A stretch of DNA of 64,000 nt from Mariniblastus sp. Lineage in GTDB: Bacteria; Planctomycetota; Planctomycetia; Pirellulales; Pirellulaceae. Shown here in pieces: positions 52,842-62,203 of this stretch. How positions within the stretch are numbered: the first letter of the stretch is position 1; every line of letters begins with the position of its first letter. The stretch is from positions 124,001 to 188,000 of the forward strand of contig JAKVBG010000004.1 in the NCBI GenBank assembly GCA_022447605.1. Direction: 5' to 3'. A model generated the notes under the pieces. The model had not been told where the DNA came from, ran no database searches, and saw only the letters and a list, made by a program, of their open reading frames with translations. A program made the position numbers and the translations under genes.

Positions 52842-55268
52842 CTAGCCGCCGATAACCGGCGACGTCATTTTGAGTTGTTCTTCCAGTTCGCTGGCCATTC
52901 GTTCTATCGTCTCGATGCGGCGATTGTCTAGGGCGCGTTGACCAAATCTCACTTGGTAAAATGCCTCGGTGATCTGCGAAACATGGTCCTGGATCAATCG
53001 GTGTGCGGGATGCTGGTAAAAATGTTCCCCTACCAGCTGGGCAAACTCGCGATGTGTCTGATTGGGCTGTCGCTTGAGGTCGTGGTCCTGTTGCAGTGTC
53101 TGGGTCATTTTTTCATAGAACGGTACGACCTTTCGAATGTAAACATCCCCCATGACCCAGGTTCCAAGTTGGGGTGAAATCCAGAACAAGGCATTTCCGA
53201 CCATTTTCCGGAATCGGCTGACGGCGACTTTTGGTTTCCGCTCTACCAGTGTCCGTTTCAATTTGAACTTGCGGAAAACGACCAACAGCGCCAAGCCGAC
53301 AACCACTGCGATCAACAGGAACTGGTACTGCGACTTGATTCTGATTTCATCCGCAAATCTTTGGCCCGCTGACTGCCAGTTCGAAAGGTCCATGAAACCG
53401 AGCAAGGGTGAAGCCTCCAGTTCCATTGCATCCAACTGTTTGGTGGCGTCCATTCCCAGGACGTAGTCCTGCCAAAGGTTCCGTGCCAATTCAAGCGGCT
53501 CACCATTGATGACCGACGTTTCGGCAGTGTAAATGTTGCTGGTCGGATCCAGCGCCAGCCAGGCGCCCCCTGGACCCGCCGCACCAGAAGCAAACATTTC
53601 CGGCGTGCAATCTTCCGGTGGAATATAAGCCTCCACCCAGGCATGGGCGTTCCGTTGACGAACCATATAACATTCGTTGAGCTTGTTGTATTCGCCACCA
53701 TAGAAACCTACCACTAACCGGGCTGGAATATCCTGGCTACGGAGCATGATCGTCAAGGCAGAGGCAAACAGCTGGCAATGGCCGGTCCTGTGGTTCTTGA
53801 AAAAGTCTTCGACCGGGTCCAGCCCCTCTGTGCGTGGAATGTCTTGAAAATCGAGCGTGTAGGAAAACTGGTTGGTGGGCAGAAAGAAGTTATTCATTGC
53901 CCTACATAGATTCAGCGTGTCTGACTTCCCTGCCTGGCGCGAAATTCTCTCAGCCTCCTCGACGAGTGCGGGGTAACGATCTCCCTCCAAGTGCACGAGG
54001 CTCTTGAACTCGCCAATATTCTGGGGCAATGTCAGGTTGTCCAAGTTGATCATATCGGGCGTATAGGGCCAACTTTCAAGCGGCCGGTTGGCACGATCAA
54101 CCAGAGCTGCGAGCCGGTATTGGTAAGTCGCCATTTCAGCCTGGTCACTTCGCCGGCGACGGCTCATGGCAGAAAGATCGCGACAATACTCGATCTCCTG
54201 GCTTGTGCCCTGCAGGCGAAAACCGGGAGCCAGCCCGAACAGGAGGGGATCGGTCGTGGCTTCCATCGCAATATCGGATATCAACCATCCGTTTCGCTGG
54301 CTCGGCAAGGCAGACAGGCTCTGATAACTGAATTCATATACCGAATCGTACGGCGCTTTCCAGGTGGTCACCCCTTTCTCGACAGTCCAGCGGGAGAGAG
54401 GCATTCCGCGGAAATAGGGTGGCTGGGTGAGCTGAATTTTGTCTTCGCTTTGGGGATCGGTGAACCAGGCGCGAAAAACCAGCTGGCCCGAATCGGAAAT
54501 GACACCGCGGTTATCGAGGTTGACCCGGTAGGAGAGACCGGTCGCCGTTACCTTTTTCATTCCAGGCCCCAGCCAGGCCGAATCAGTCCTCGGCACGTTG
54601 TAGAACAGGACCACGGAAAAAACAAAGCCGACAAACAGCCATGGAAGCAGGCTACCCACCATCCTGGCCCCGGAAGTAGAAACCCGAGAGGCATAGACCA
54701 TGCATGGTGATGACCCGCGGCAAGTGTAACTACCCCGGTCGAGGGACTCGATTCTCGACCTGGCCTGAGTCAGGTTTTCACGGTTGAGTCGATTGACCTC
54801 GTAGCGTTGGATTGACTCGCATTGCAACATCATCATCGCGCCGGCGATGGCAAAATACAAAATAAACAGCAAACCTCCTTCCAGGTTCAGATTGAAGATA
54901 GCCGCCACCACGACCTGCAACAGGGTCAAAACCAAAACCTGCCAATACAGCCGTGGTGTCTTTTTCTGGAACAACAGAATGGTTTGCAGGTAAATCAGTA
55001 ATTGCCCGACCGAGATGAGTTTGGTGGTACTGTTACCGCCATAGAAGTCCTTCATCGCGTAGAGCAGGATCAGGATCGACGCTACATTGGCCAGCCAACC
55101 GCGAAGATAAAACAAACGCAACCAGTCAACCAGAATCAGCGGCAGCAAGGCGCCAGTAAAAGCGATCATGGTCAACATCACGGAGTTTTGACTCGCGCCC
55201 AACAGGAAACCGCTCACGGTGACCAGTAGCAGACATGTCCACTCGACCATCTGTTTACGTGGATGCAT
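52842..55268 (-). CDS. TgpA-like transglutaminase membrane protein (DUF3488)
   Basis: An 808-residue inner-membrane protein combining an N-terminal DUF3488/TgpA multi-helix domain (about six helices in residues 1-225) with a transglutaminase-like core. The Cys-His-Asp triad appears as GHCQLFASALTIMLRSQ (Cys near 496), NAHAWVEAY (His near 542) and LDPTSN (Asp near 575). One more helix near 655-680 (QFLLIAVVVGLALLVVF) precedes a cytoplasmic tail of about 130 residues (DUF4129-like position). It is the third gene of a MoxR-DUF58-TgpA operon, overlapping DUF58 by 14 bases. The operon type is common and linked to cell-envelope or stress functions; the substrate is unknown. Confidence 0.93.
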   Translation of the reverse strand: MHPRKQMVEWTCLLLVTVSGFLLGASQNSVMLTMIAFTGALLPLILVDWLRLFYLRGWLANVASILILLYAMKDFYGGNSTTKLISVGQLLIYLQTILLFQKKTPRLYWQVLVLTLLQVVVAAIFNLNLEGGLLFILYFAIAGAMMMLQCESIQRYEVNRLNRENLTQARSRIESLDRGSYTCRGSSPCMVYASRVSTSGARMVGSLLPWLFVGFVFSVVLFYNVPRTDSAWLGPGMKKVTATGLSYRVNLDNRGVISDSGQLVFRAWFTDPQSEDKIQLTQPPYFRGMPLSRWTVEKGVTTWKAPYDSVYEFSYQSLSALPSQRNGWLISDIAMEATTDPLLFGLAPGFRLQGTSQEIEYCRDLSAMSRRRRSDQAEMATYQYRLAALVDRANRPLESWPYTPDMINLDNLTLPQNIGEFKSLVHLEGDRYPALVEEAERISRQAGKSDTLNLCRAMNNFFLPTNQFSYTLDFQDIPRTEGLDPVEDFFKNHRTGHCQLFASALTIMLRSQDIPARLVVGFYGGEYNKLNECYMVRQRNAHAWVEAYIPPEDCTPEMFASGAAGPGGAWLALDPTSNIYTAETSVINGEPLELARNLWQDYVLGMDATKQLDAMELEASPLLGFMDLSNWQSAGQRFADEIRIKSQYQFLLIAVVVGLALLVVFRKFKLKRTLVERKPKVAVSRFRKMVGNALFWISPQLGTWVMGDVYIRKVVPFYEKMTQTLQQDHDLKRQPNQTHREFAQLVGEHFYQHPAHRLIQDHVSQITEAFYQVRFGQRALDNRRIETIERMASELEEQLKMTSPVIGG

Positions 55269-56559
55269 TCCTTAACTCAGTGCGAAGAAACTCGTTGACC
55301 ACTCTTCCGGATTGTTCGTCCGGCTGAAACACCTGTTGAAAATTCCTGGAACCCACGGCCACCCAGTGCAGGTCCTTACCTGTTTTTTGCCACAACTCGT
55401 TTCCCATCTCTGTCTCCAGCCAGTCTTGCGGAGACGGTCTTGAACTGACCACAAAAATGGGCGTACCAGCGGAAACCTGGCTCTGCAGGTCGAGAATTGA
55501 TTGCACGACCTGAGGGGCCCTGCTGGCCCGTGCGATCGAGAGATCCCGCATCAGGCAACTCAGGAACTCGGACCCCAAACGATTCACGTGCAAAGCTGAC
55601 TGTTCCCCCGCAATCGCCAACCCGATCTTCCCACGCACGTCCTGCCCCAGATGGACCAGCAAGGTCGCGGCAAAACTCAAGGCCTGCTCACAGTCGGCCA
55701 TCTGCTGCTGTTCGGCCAACACCCCTATGTCATTGCGGGCAAAAAGGTCGAGCACAATGGCCATGTCTCGACTGGTCTTCTGATCGTATTGTTTGACCAA
55801 CAACTGGTTGGCTTTGGCGGTAGTCCGCCAGTGAATTTGTCGACGGCTGTCACCTGATCGCCACGCCCTCAAGGCATAAAATTCCTCTTCGTCGGCTCCC
55901 CTTCGGCGCAATGCCGACTCGGCGCCCACTCCTTTGGAAGTAATGCGGCGTTCCCAATCGGATGCCAAGGAGCCAATGCGAGGTGCGACATAGAACTGTT
56001 CCTGGTTGCTGAACCGGAACCAGCAGCGTATCAATCCGAATGGAAACCGCGTCGAAACGACCGAAGGCCCCACCTCATACAAACCACGATCAGTGAACAG
56101 GCAGCGGTAGGAAACATATTCCTTTTCACCAATAGGGATGTAATTAAACGTCGCCTGGGTTCGACTCAAAGCCTTTTTCTTTGAATTCGCCGATGCCTCG
56201 GCCAGCGGGGTGTCGACACATTTCATTTCGTCCCCAACCACGAAATTCCACATCGGCAAACGGCTGCGGTTGCGAAGCATCCACTGGAAATTGACGATTT
56301 GGCCGACATGGATCCGGTTTTGAACGAGCCTTTTCGCCTCGGCATGTCGCATCAGGTGGGAGCCAATCCGCCAACTCAATAGCAGCGGCGCAAACATCAT
56401 GCCAGACATGATGACCAGCAGGTTAACGTTGCGCAGAATGGCACCCACCGTCACGAAAACCAGGATGACCAGGAAGATCCAACCCTCCGGTGTAAACGAG
56501 ATCTTGGACCGCGAGCGCTCGGGCGGCCCAGTCAAGGTAGTAGATTCTCTGGTTTCCAT
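55255..56559 (-). CDS. DUF58 (VWA-like) protein
   Basis: A 434-residue membrane-anchored DUF58 protein. Two helices lie near the N-terminus (EGWIFLVILVFVTVGAILRN and LLVIMSGMMFAPLLLSWR). The diagnostic block follows in ADEEEFYALRAWRSGDSRRQ, then IHWRTTAKANQLLVKQYDQ (about 225-262), and a VWA-like C-terminal half. It starts at an ATG and its 3' end overlaps the transglutaminase gene by 14 bases. DUF58 proteins nearly always accompany a MoxR AAA+ ATPase, as here, and are thought to be chaperone-operated partners. Confidence 0.93.
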   Translation of the reverse strand: METRESTTLTGPPERSRSKISFTPEGWIFLVILVFVTVGAILRNVNLLVIMSGMMFAPLLLSWRIGSHLMRHAEAKRLVQNRIHVGQIVNFQWMLRNRSRLPMWNFVVGDEMKCVDTPLAEASANSKKKALSRTQATFNYIPIGEKEYVSYRCLFTDRGLYEVGPSVVSTRFPFGLIRCWFRFSNQEQFYVAPRIGSLASDWERRITSKGVGAESALRRRGADEEEFYALRAWRSGDSRRQIHWRTTAKANQLLVKQYDQKTSRDMAIVLDLFARNDIGVLAEQQQMADCEQALSFAATLLVHLGQDVRGKIGLAIAGEQSALHVNRLGSEFLSCLMRDLSIARASRAPQVVQSILDLQSQVSAGTPIFVVSSRPSPQDWLETEMGNELWQKTGKDLHWVAVGSRNFQQVFQPDEQSGRVVNEFLRTELRNAST

Positions 56560-56609
56560 ACTGAAGCACCGTGTTGACCGAAGGTCCAGTCAACCGAAAG
56601 TCGGTCACC

Positions 56610-57596
56610 CTAACCGGGCAACGGGGTTTGGCTGACAATGTCTCGCAGCATCGACTCAAGTTCGTCACGCGTGGAACCACGCATACCACCATGCAACTGG
56701 ACGCGATGGCTTAACACGGGGACGGCCAATTGCTTGGCATCATCCGGTACCGCATATCGACGACCATCGATCATTGCCAGAGCCTGGACGGCCCGATACC
56801 AAAGCAGTACACCGCGCGTGCTTACCCCAACGCTCAGCCGGGGTGACTCACGTGTCGCCTGGACAATATCCAGCATGTACTCGCTGATCGAAGTTTCGAC
56901 GTCGACGTTACGAACTGCCTGTTGAATGTCGAGAATGTCCTGGGAAGTACAGACCGGCTCCATCTGCTGCACCGGCTGACCAAGTCGATGACTGGCGAGA
57001 ATCTCCTGTTCGTCCTCACGTCCCGGGTAGCCCATCGAGATGCGAAGCAGAAACCGATCCATCTGGCTCTCTGGCAATACATAGGTTCCCTCGAACTCGT
57101 ACGGATTCTGGGTCGCAATCACCATAAAAGGCTGGGCGAGGGGGTGCGAGCAACCGTCAACGCTAACCTGTCCATCGCTCATCGCCTCCAGCAGGGCGCT
57201 CTGCGTTCTCGGTGGTGCCCGATTGATCTCATCGGCCAAAACAAAATGATTAAAAACAGGCCCGGGAACAAATTCAAACTGGCTGTCCCGTGAGTTGAAG
57301 ATACTACTGCCTACGATGTCACTGGGAAGGAGATCCGGCGTAAACTGAATTCGGCAGAAGTCTCCAGAAACGCTCTTGGCAAGCGCTTTGCCCATCAACG
57401 TCTTGCCAACTCCGGGCACATCCTCCAGCAGCACGTGTTCGCCCGCCATCAGGGCCACCAGGCACAATCTGGCCACATCTTGCTTGCCCAGGACGACGCC
57501 CGAGATATTGTCCAGCAGGTCCTGGATGGTCTTGTTCAAGGGCACATCGGTACTTTGCTCACCCGCCGAAGAAGTCTCAATGTTCAATGGAATCAC
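56610..57596 (-). CDS. MoxR-family AAA+ ATPase
   Basis: A 328-residue AAA+ ATPase of the MoxR family, a metal-insertion or protein-remodelling chaperone. Walker A is EDVPGVGKT (near 60), Walker B FVLADEINRAPPRTQSALLEAM, followed by sensor regions ATQNPYEFEGTYVLPESQMDRF and the C-terminal helical lid (STRGVLLWYRAVQALA). Length is typical. No ATG occurs at the N-terminus: the open frame begins with GTG at 57596 and a TTG three codons on is the alternative; GGGAGA sits very near the GTG, which favours the TTG. First gene of the operon, 50 bases before DUF58. Confidence 0.94.
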   Translation of the reverse strand: MIPLNIETSSAGEQSTDVPLNKTIQDLLDNISGVVLGKQDVARLCLVALMAGEHVLLEDVPGVGKTLMGKALAKSVSGDFCRIQFTPDLLPSDIVGSSIFNSRDSQFEFVPGPVFNHFVLADEINRAPPRTQSALLEAMSDGQVSVDGCSHPLAQPFMVIATQNPYEFEGTYVLPESQMDRFLLRISMGYPGREDEQEILASHRLGQPVQQMEPVCTSQDILDIQQAVRNVDVETSISEYMLDIVQATRESPRLSVGVSTRGVLLWYRAVQALAMIDGRRYAVPDDAKQLAVPVLSHRVQLHGGMRGSTRDELESMLRDIVSQTPLPG

Positions 57597-58008
57597 TCTC
57601 CCTAATCAATGGACAGCCACATCTCCTGGAAACGAGTGCCTTGCCTCCCGCTTCCCGCTGGCAAACGGGTTAACAAGATAACCGCCGAATCCACCCGTGG
57701 GAGACAATCCTACTCCTTTTGCTGCCGCCTGTCTTGCCTCAGCCTGATGGAGAAACCGACAACTACCGGAAAATCACCGGAGAAAACAACCTGCCTGGCC
57801 TGCCAGAGAGACGACGAACCAGAAGAAGCAATCAGAGTCAAAGAAAAATGCGGCAGCCCAGGCTGCTACAACGGCGCGATACGGAAGGCTCCCGAATGAC
57901 GCTCTGCCACATGGCATGAGAAACGGGTCTGCCCACTGGGCCACCCGTTCTTGAATCGCGCGACCATCCGACCGCGTCTGCTGCGAGAATCGCCAAGGAC
58001 TACCCCGA
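57597..58008. other. Intergenic region, MoxR operon / small membrane protein genes
   Basis: About 410 bases. A plus-strand frame around 57747-57899 encodes two Cys pairs (CLAC, CGSPGC), which hints at a zinc-ribbon microprotein, but it has no strong start signal and I leave it uncalled. Must contain the MoxR operon promoter. Confidence 0.4.
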
Positions 58009-58275
58009 TTAGGGGTTGATGATCGCGTCCGACGTACGCCAAGGAAATTCCCCACCCAGGACATTTCCAAACTCGCCCAACTTGACGAACATAAGACCGA
58101 TCGCCACCGACAAACAGACCAGAGAAACCACCATCATGGCGTTATAAATATTGAACGATTTCGTCGGATCCTTGGTCTTCTTGGTTTCCGAAGATGATTC
58201 GTTCGACTCGACTGACTCGGCCGATGTTTGACCAATTTCGTCAATGTTGTCAGATTCGATGGCTTGTTCAGACAT
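58009..58275 (-). CDS. Small single-helix membrane protein, paralogue of the upstream gene product
   Basis: An 88-residue protein with an acidic, Ser-rich, probably cytoplasmic N-terminus, one membrane helix (FNIYNAMMVVSLVCLSVAIGLMFV, about 43-66) and a short tail. The helix region matches the neighbouring gene product (FNIYTVLLIASFVCLLFTWILMYV): shared FNIY start, VCL core and total length. I therefore call them a duplicated pair of unknown function. The start is set at the ATG at 58275 (a GTG two codons earlier is possible). It follows the related gene by 32 bases. Confidence 0.72.
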   Translation of the reverse strand: MSEQAIESDNIDEIGQTSAESVESNESSSETKKTKDPTKSFNIYNAMMVVSLVCLSVAIGLMFVKLGEFGNVLGGEFPWRTSDAIINP

Positions 58276-58307
58276 AATCACATTCTAGGATTGCAGCGAG
58301 GAAAGGC

Positions 58308-58526
58308 TTAGTATTTGCCGGCTTCGACATACATCAGGATCCAGGTAAACAACAGGCACACAAACGATGCAATCAACAACACCGTGTAGATATTGAATCC
58401 CTGCTTGCGATACTGGGGAGCAGCAACGCTGACTTCTTCGGGATGGTAGCCCTCAGGTGACTCCACTTCCCCTTCGATGAACTCAGGATTGCCCTGTGCT
58501 TCCAACTCAAAACTTGGTGGTGACAT
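58308..58526 (-). CDS. Small single-helix membrane protein of unknown function
   Basis: A 72-residue protein: an acidic Glu/Pro-rich N-terminus, then one membrane helix (FNIYTVLLIASFVCLLFTWILMYV) and a short tail. It is related to the next gene product downstream. The ATG at 58526 is preferred over an upstream alternative because it begins the acidic segment; its start overlaps the end of the coiled-coil gene by 20 bases, so translational coupling is likely. No known family recognised. Confidence 0.75.
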   Translation of the reverse strand: MSPPSFELEAQGNPEFIEGEVESPEGYHPEEVSVAAPQYRKQGFNIYTVLLIASFVCLLFTWILMYVEAGKY

Positions 58527-59325
58527 AATCTCCCTCAGCAACCGGGGCTTGCAGAAAGTTCCTATCGATTCGAGCCGCTGACATGTTGTAGTCGGCTTTG
58601 GTCACAGTCGCTTTGCCGATAAAGCGGTCATTGCGATAGATATCCAGTGTGTGACCTTCCCGAATCCCGTCATCCGTGCCTAGGCTGACAGCAATGTAAT
58701 CGTCTTTGACCCGGGCAACGCGTCCATCCACACGGGGGGGGATATGATCCACCAGGGCATTGTCCTTCAAACCGTGGGCTTTCATTACTTTCTGCTTCTG
58801 GGCAAGGCTTTGGCTCAAATCCTGGTTCATCGTCTTGAGATTTTCTTCGGCTGCCTTGGCCTGGTAAAGCTGGTTGGTCAGGTTGACGACCGACTGTCTC
58901 TGCGTAGCAATATCATCGACCAGTTTCTTGTTGTCTGCCTTCAGCCCCTTGACCTCATCGTCGAGTTCCGTCAATCGTTTCTCGTTGTTGCTAGTAGTCT
59001 CCAGCAACTGCTGAGCCTTGATCTGCTCATTGGCCAGCTCTTTCACGCTGGTGTCCCGCGTCTGGCGGGCCTGGCTCAACTGGGATTCGAGCTGAGACAA
59101 CTGCAAGCTCCTGGCAACCCGTTCAGCATTGAGAGTCTTTTCCATTTCGCCTGAACGAACCCGAGCCGCGTCAATCAAAGCCTGATTTCGATCGGCGTCC
59201 TTCTTGTTATCGAGAGCCTGCTGTTTCCAGTTCTGGTTCGCAGCACCAACCATGACCGCGATCATTAAGAAGCAGATGCTCAAAAAGAAAATCAACAGTG
59301 TCAAAATCTTGCCGATCAAATTCAT
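58507..59325 (-). CDS. Membrane-anchored coiled-coil protein
   Basis: A 272-residue protein with an N-terminal membrane helix (LTLLIFFLSICFLMIAVMVGA, about 8-28), a long coiled coil (about 35-185, Gln/Lys/Glu/Asp/Leu rich) and a C-terminal globular domain (RVDGRVARVKDDYIAVSLGT, then DDGIREGHTLDIYRNDRFIGKATV). That C-terminal block resembles the SH3-like folds found in MreC or FlgT-type proteins, but I cannot assign it firmly. GAGG precedes the ATG. It is the first of three consecutive minus-strand genes, with two small one-helix membrane proteins after it, suggesting a membrane complex. Confidence 0.78.
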   Translation of the reverse strand: MNLIGKILTLLIFFLSICFLMIAVMVGAANQNWKQQALDNKKDADRNQALIDAARVRSGEMEKTLNAERVARSLQLSQLESQLSQARQTRDTSVKELANEQIKAQQLLETTSNNEKRLTELDDEVKGLKADNKKLVDDIATQRQSVVNLTNQLYQAKAAEENLKTMNQDLSQSLAQKQKVMKAHGLKDNALVDHIPPRVDGRVARVKDDYIAVSLGTDDGIREGHTLDIYRNDRFIGKATVTKADYNMSAARIDRNFLQAPVAEGDYVTTKF

Positions 59326-59776
59326 CGGTTTACCTCATTCGATTACAATTGCATTGGCCGCCATTCTTTAAACAGCGACCGTTGTCATTCGGGGTGCTGG
59401 CCTCGCAGCCGGTCCAAAATTGCAGGACCGGACTTCCAAGCCGCAAAAATCGGCCGTCTACCCCGGTTTTGACCGGTTTTTCAGCCCGTCGGTTAAGTAT
59501 AGTTGCCGGCAAAAAAAGGTGTCAACGAAATCGTGGAAAACACCCCTCAAAAAACATGACGACACCCATTTAATCGACTGTTTGCCAGAAACGATCTGCT
59601 ACAGCCTCTGGCAAGGCCCCCTGATTTACGGCTTTTTTTTGACGAAGTGCCTAAAAACCCGGATAATCAGTATAATTCTGGCTGCAGAATCGGCATTTTC
59701 CGATTTTGCTGCGAAGCGGCCATTCAACCGGACATTTGCAACTCTCGTCAAAATCAACACCCGGATTCGATCGCCC
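59326..59776. other. Divergent intergenic region before the ABC transporter operon
   Basis: About 450 bases between two divergent membrane-protein operons. A perfect TATAAT is at 59671-59676; no matching -35 sits at 16-18 bases. I see no gene in it. Confidence 0.45.
59671..59676 (+). promoter_or_regulatory. Possible -10 box for the ABC operon
   Basis: A perfect TATAAT about 100 bases before the first start codon of the operon. A TTGACG lies 26 bases upstream, too far for a normal promoter, so this is only a weak candidate. Confidence 0.25.
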
Positions 59777-60043
59777 ATGTTGATACCGAAAGTCACCATC
59801 CGCCAAATGCTGCTCGGCATGACGATTCTCGGGTTCTACTCGATGATCCTCTCCTGGGCCGCTCAGGGCAGTGTGATCGGCTATTCGCTGAGCGTGTCTA
59901 TTGCCCTGCTGATCCTGCCATTTGCTGCCTACGCGGCTGTCTATTGGTTGCTCTTCGGTCTGTCCAGCATGGTTCATGGGTACTTGGTGTGGCGAACCGA
60001 ACGCACAAGCAACGCGGCCCAGCCCGAAAGCAAGCGCGCATGA
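59777..60043 (+). CDS. Small two-helix membrane protein, first gene of ABC operon
   Basis: An 88-residue protein with two membrane helices (MLLGMTILGFYSMILSWAAQG and LSVSIALLILPFAAYAAVYWLLFG) and a charged C-terminus. The family is not recognised. It begins MLIPKVTIRQMLL, and its stop overlaps the start of the next gene in an ATGA arrangement (60040-60043), so both are surely co-translated with the large accessory protein. It probably belongs to the same transporter system. Confidence 0.75.
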   Translation: MLIPKVTIRQMLLGMTILGFYSMILSWAAQGSVIGYSLSVSIALLILPFAAYAAVYWLLFGLSSMVHGYLVWRTERTSNAAQPESKRA

Positions 60044-62181
60044 GCTACCGACTGTTGATTCTGCCCGGTATGCTCTTGATGGCCCTGGCGCCTGTTGAGG
60101 TCGTGCATGCACAGACCGGAGGACAACAGAAATACAAGGTACTGGTCGAACAAGGCCCCGCGTACGCCCGGGTAACGGTGACCACCGATCCGGCCGTTGC
60201 TGTCAAGCAGACCGAGTCATTTCAGGTCGTTTGTGTTACCCGCGATTATCGCTCTCCATTCAACATTGTCTATCGCGACCTTGAAATCCCTCAGGGAAAG
60301 TCGTCCGGTACAGTCGACATCTATAATCTGAGAAGCCCGAACACCTGGATCAACGAAGATTGGTCCATCCATGTTGAACGGGATAACAATGGCCGCTACG
60401 ACCGGCGCACCGATCTCTTTCAAACCAACCTGGACTTGTCCGCCCAATCGTATGGAACCAGCAAGAAAACACTGGTGGTGTCTTCCAACATTTCGGCCGC
60501 CAAGGGTGAGCAGGTTCTGGTGGGCAGCCGGCCGGGTCAAACTCGCCGAGTCAAGCAGCAAGTCTCGGGCACTCAACCCATCCCGAACATCCAACAGCTG
60601 GATGATTATTTCAGTCAAATTGGAAATGGGGCAGCGGGAGCCACACTACTGAACGATTATTCAATGTTTGTCTCGTACCCGGACGCGATCGAGGGGATCC
60701 CACTGGGCAGTTTACCGACCGACTGGATGGGCCTGTACAACGTTGAGATGATCCTTATCTCTTTGCCTGACCTGAAGCAGGCCTGTCAGGCCGATCCACA
60801 GGTTCGCGACGCGTTGCGTCACTGGTTGGCGATGGGCGGTACCTTGGTGGTCAACGAATGCGGCGACGGCCTGGCCCGGGCGCCCCAAATCATGCCCGCA
60901 CTGTTCGGCCCTCAAACAAACGTCCTACCACAACAGATGCAGGCCGAGTGGGGCGTTCCCTCCAAAAAACTGAAAGATTACATCTCACGAAATTATGGCG
61001 AGACACTGTACGATCAAGTCGACGTTGTGATGGGAGTCAATTCGTGGCGCACAACCGATCAGTTTGAGGACGAGTATTGGGCGATGGCGCCCTACCTGCA
61101 AGGCCACGTCTTTGCCGTCAGCGATGACATGTCAAAATCGACCGCTCTCCAATGGCGCGAAATGCTCAACGCCCACAACTTGCTTCTGGCGATCAAGAGA
61201 CACGAACTCTACCAACAGGAAACCGTCGGATCGCGTCGCCCCCCAACCGATCGACAAATTTCCGGAGTTTTCCAGATCCCCACCGTTGGTGATCCCCCCG
61301 TGTTTGCCTTCCAGTTGTTGCTGACTCTGTTCGTGATCCTGGTAGGACCGGCCTTCTTCCTGCTATTCCGGCGGGTCCAGAAACTCTACTTGCTGCTGTT
61401 TGCCACACCACTGCTCTCCCTGGTGGCCTGCCTGGGGATGTTCCTGTTTGCCATCCTGAACGACGGTTTCTCCCGGCAAGGCCGCGTTCAGACAGTGACC
61501 TTCCTCAACCAGTCGACCGGGGATGGGGTGACCTATGCCCGGCATGCACTGTACGCCGGGACACAGCCTTCCGCTTACCTGTTCGGTGACCAAACGCTGG
61601 TCATGGACAGTCGCCGCGAAAACAGTCCGGCCAGCCAATTTCGTTACCGGGATAACCAACTGATCCTGACCGGCGGAGAACTCAAACCGCGCACCAAACA
61701 CCAAGTGGTCACCCACGAACCGATCGAAACGGAGCAACGGATCAACTTCATCATTGATCAACAACCTTTGGCAAAGGTGGAAAACCGGATGGATTCGGAG
61801 ATCGTCCTGTTTTGCGCACCGACCAAGTCGGGCTGGCAGGTGGCCCGCAATGTGCCGGCCGGTCAAGTGGCCCGTTGTGAAACGATCGACCTTGGCCAGA
61901 TGCAGCGGGAGATCCATTCCGTGCTGGACCAGCAATCCAGCGAACGGGAAAAACGGTATCTGGCCCCTTATAACACCAACAATGAGGTTGTCCTTTCGGT
62001 TCCTGCTGGACGGGCAGCTGAGCAATGGATCAAAAAGTTCAAAAATAATTCATGGGACCAAACGGATATTGGCCCCGGGCAATATATCGCCATCCTGAAA
62101 CAGCCGTTGACTTCGCATCAGCCGGATGTGGAAGTTGACTACAAAACGCACGAGTTGCACATTGTCATCGGAAAACTGTAA
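60040..62181 (+). CDS. Large membrane-associated accessory protein of an ABC system (unknown family)
   Basis: A 713-residue exported and membrane-bound protein. A signal peptide (about 1-25) is followed by a periplasmic part (about 26-400) that includes an LPTDWMGLYNVEMILISLPDL block and AMGGTLVVNECGDG, resembling the glutamine-amidotransferase-like fold seen in DUF4350/GldG-type proteins next to gliding-motility ABC transporters. Two membrane helices follow (FAFQLLLTLFVILVGPAFFLLF and LYLLLFATPLLSLVACLGMFLFA, about 423-475), then a C-terminal extracytoplasmic segment of about 230 residues. It overlaps the upstream gene by four bases and the ABC ATPase lies 22 bases downstream. The GldG-type comparison is inference. 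Confidence 0.78.
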   Translation: MSYRLLILPGMLLMALAPVEVVHAQTGGQQKYKVLVEQGPAYARVTVTTDPAVAVKQTESFQVVCVTRDYRSPFNIVYRDLEIPQGKSSGTVDIYNLRSPNTWINEDWSIHVERDNNGRYDRRTDLFQTNLDLSAQSYGTSKKTLVVSSNISAAKGEQVLVGSRPGQTRRVKQQVSGTQPIPNIQQLDDYFSQIGNGAAGATLLNDYSMFVSYPDAIEGIPLGSLPTDWMGLYNVEMILISLPDLKQACQADPQVRDALRHWLAMGGTLVVNECGDGLARAPQIMPALFGPQTNVLPQQMQAEWGVPSKKLKDYISRNYGETLYDQVDVVMGVNSWRTTDQFEDEYWAMAPYLQGHVFAVSDDMSKSTALQWREMLNAHNLLLAIKRHELYQQETVGSRRPPTDRQISGVFQIPTVGDPPVFAFQLLLTLFVILVGPAFFLLFRRVQKLYLLLFATPLLSLVACLGMFLFAILNDGFSRQGRVQTVTFLNQSTGDGVTYARHALYAGTQPSAYLFGDQTLVMDSRRENSPASQFRYRDNQLILTGGELKPRTKHQVVTHEPIETEQRINFIIDQQPLAKVENRMDSEIVLFCAPTKSGWQVARNVPAGQVARCETIDLGQMQREIHSVLDQQSSEREKRYLAPYNTNNEVVLSVPAGRAAEQWIKKFKNNSWDQTDIGPGQYIAILKQPLTSHQPDVEVDYKTHELHIVIGKL

Positions 62182-62203
62182 CTCAAACGATGGGCAACCG
62201 CCG

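Noticed and set aside
57747..57899. Plus-strand 50-codon frame with CLAC and CGSPGC
   Set aside because: Two Cys pairs suggest a zinc ribbon, but there is no clear ribosome-binding site or homology I can name.
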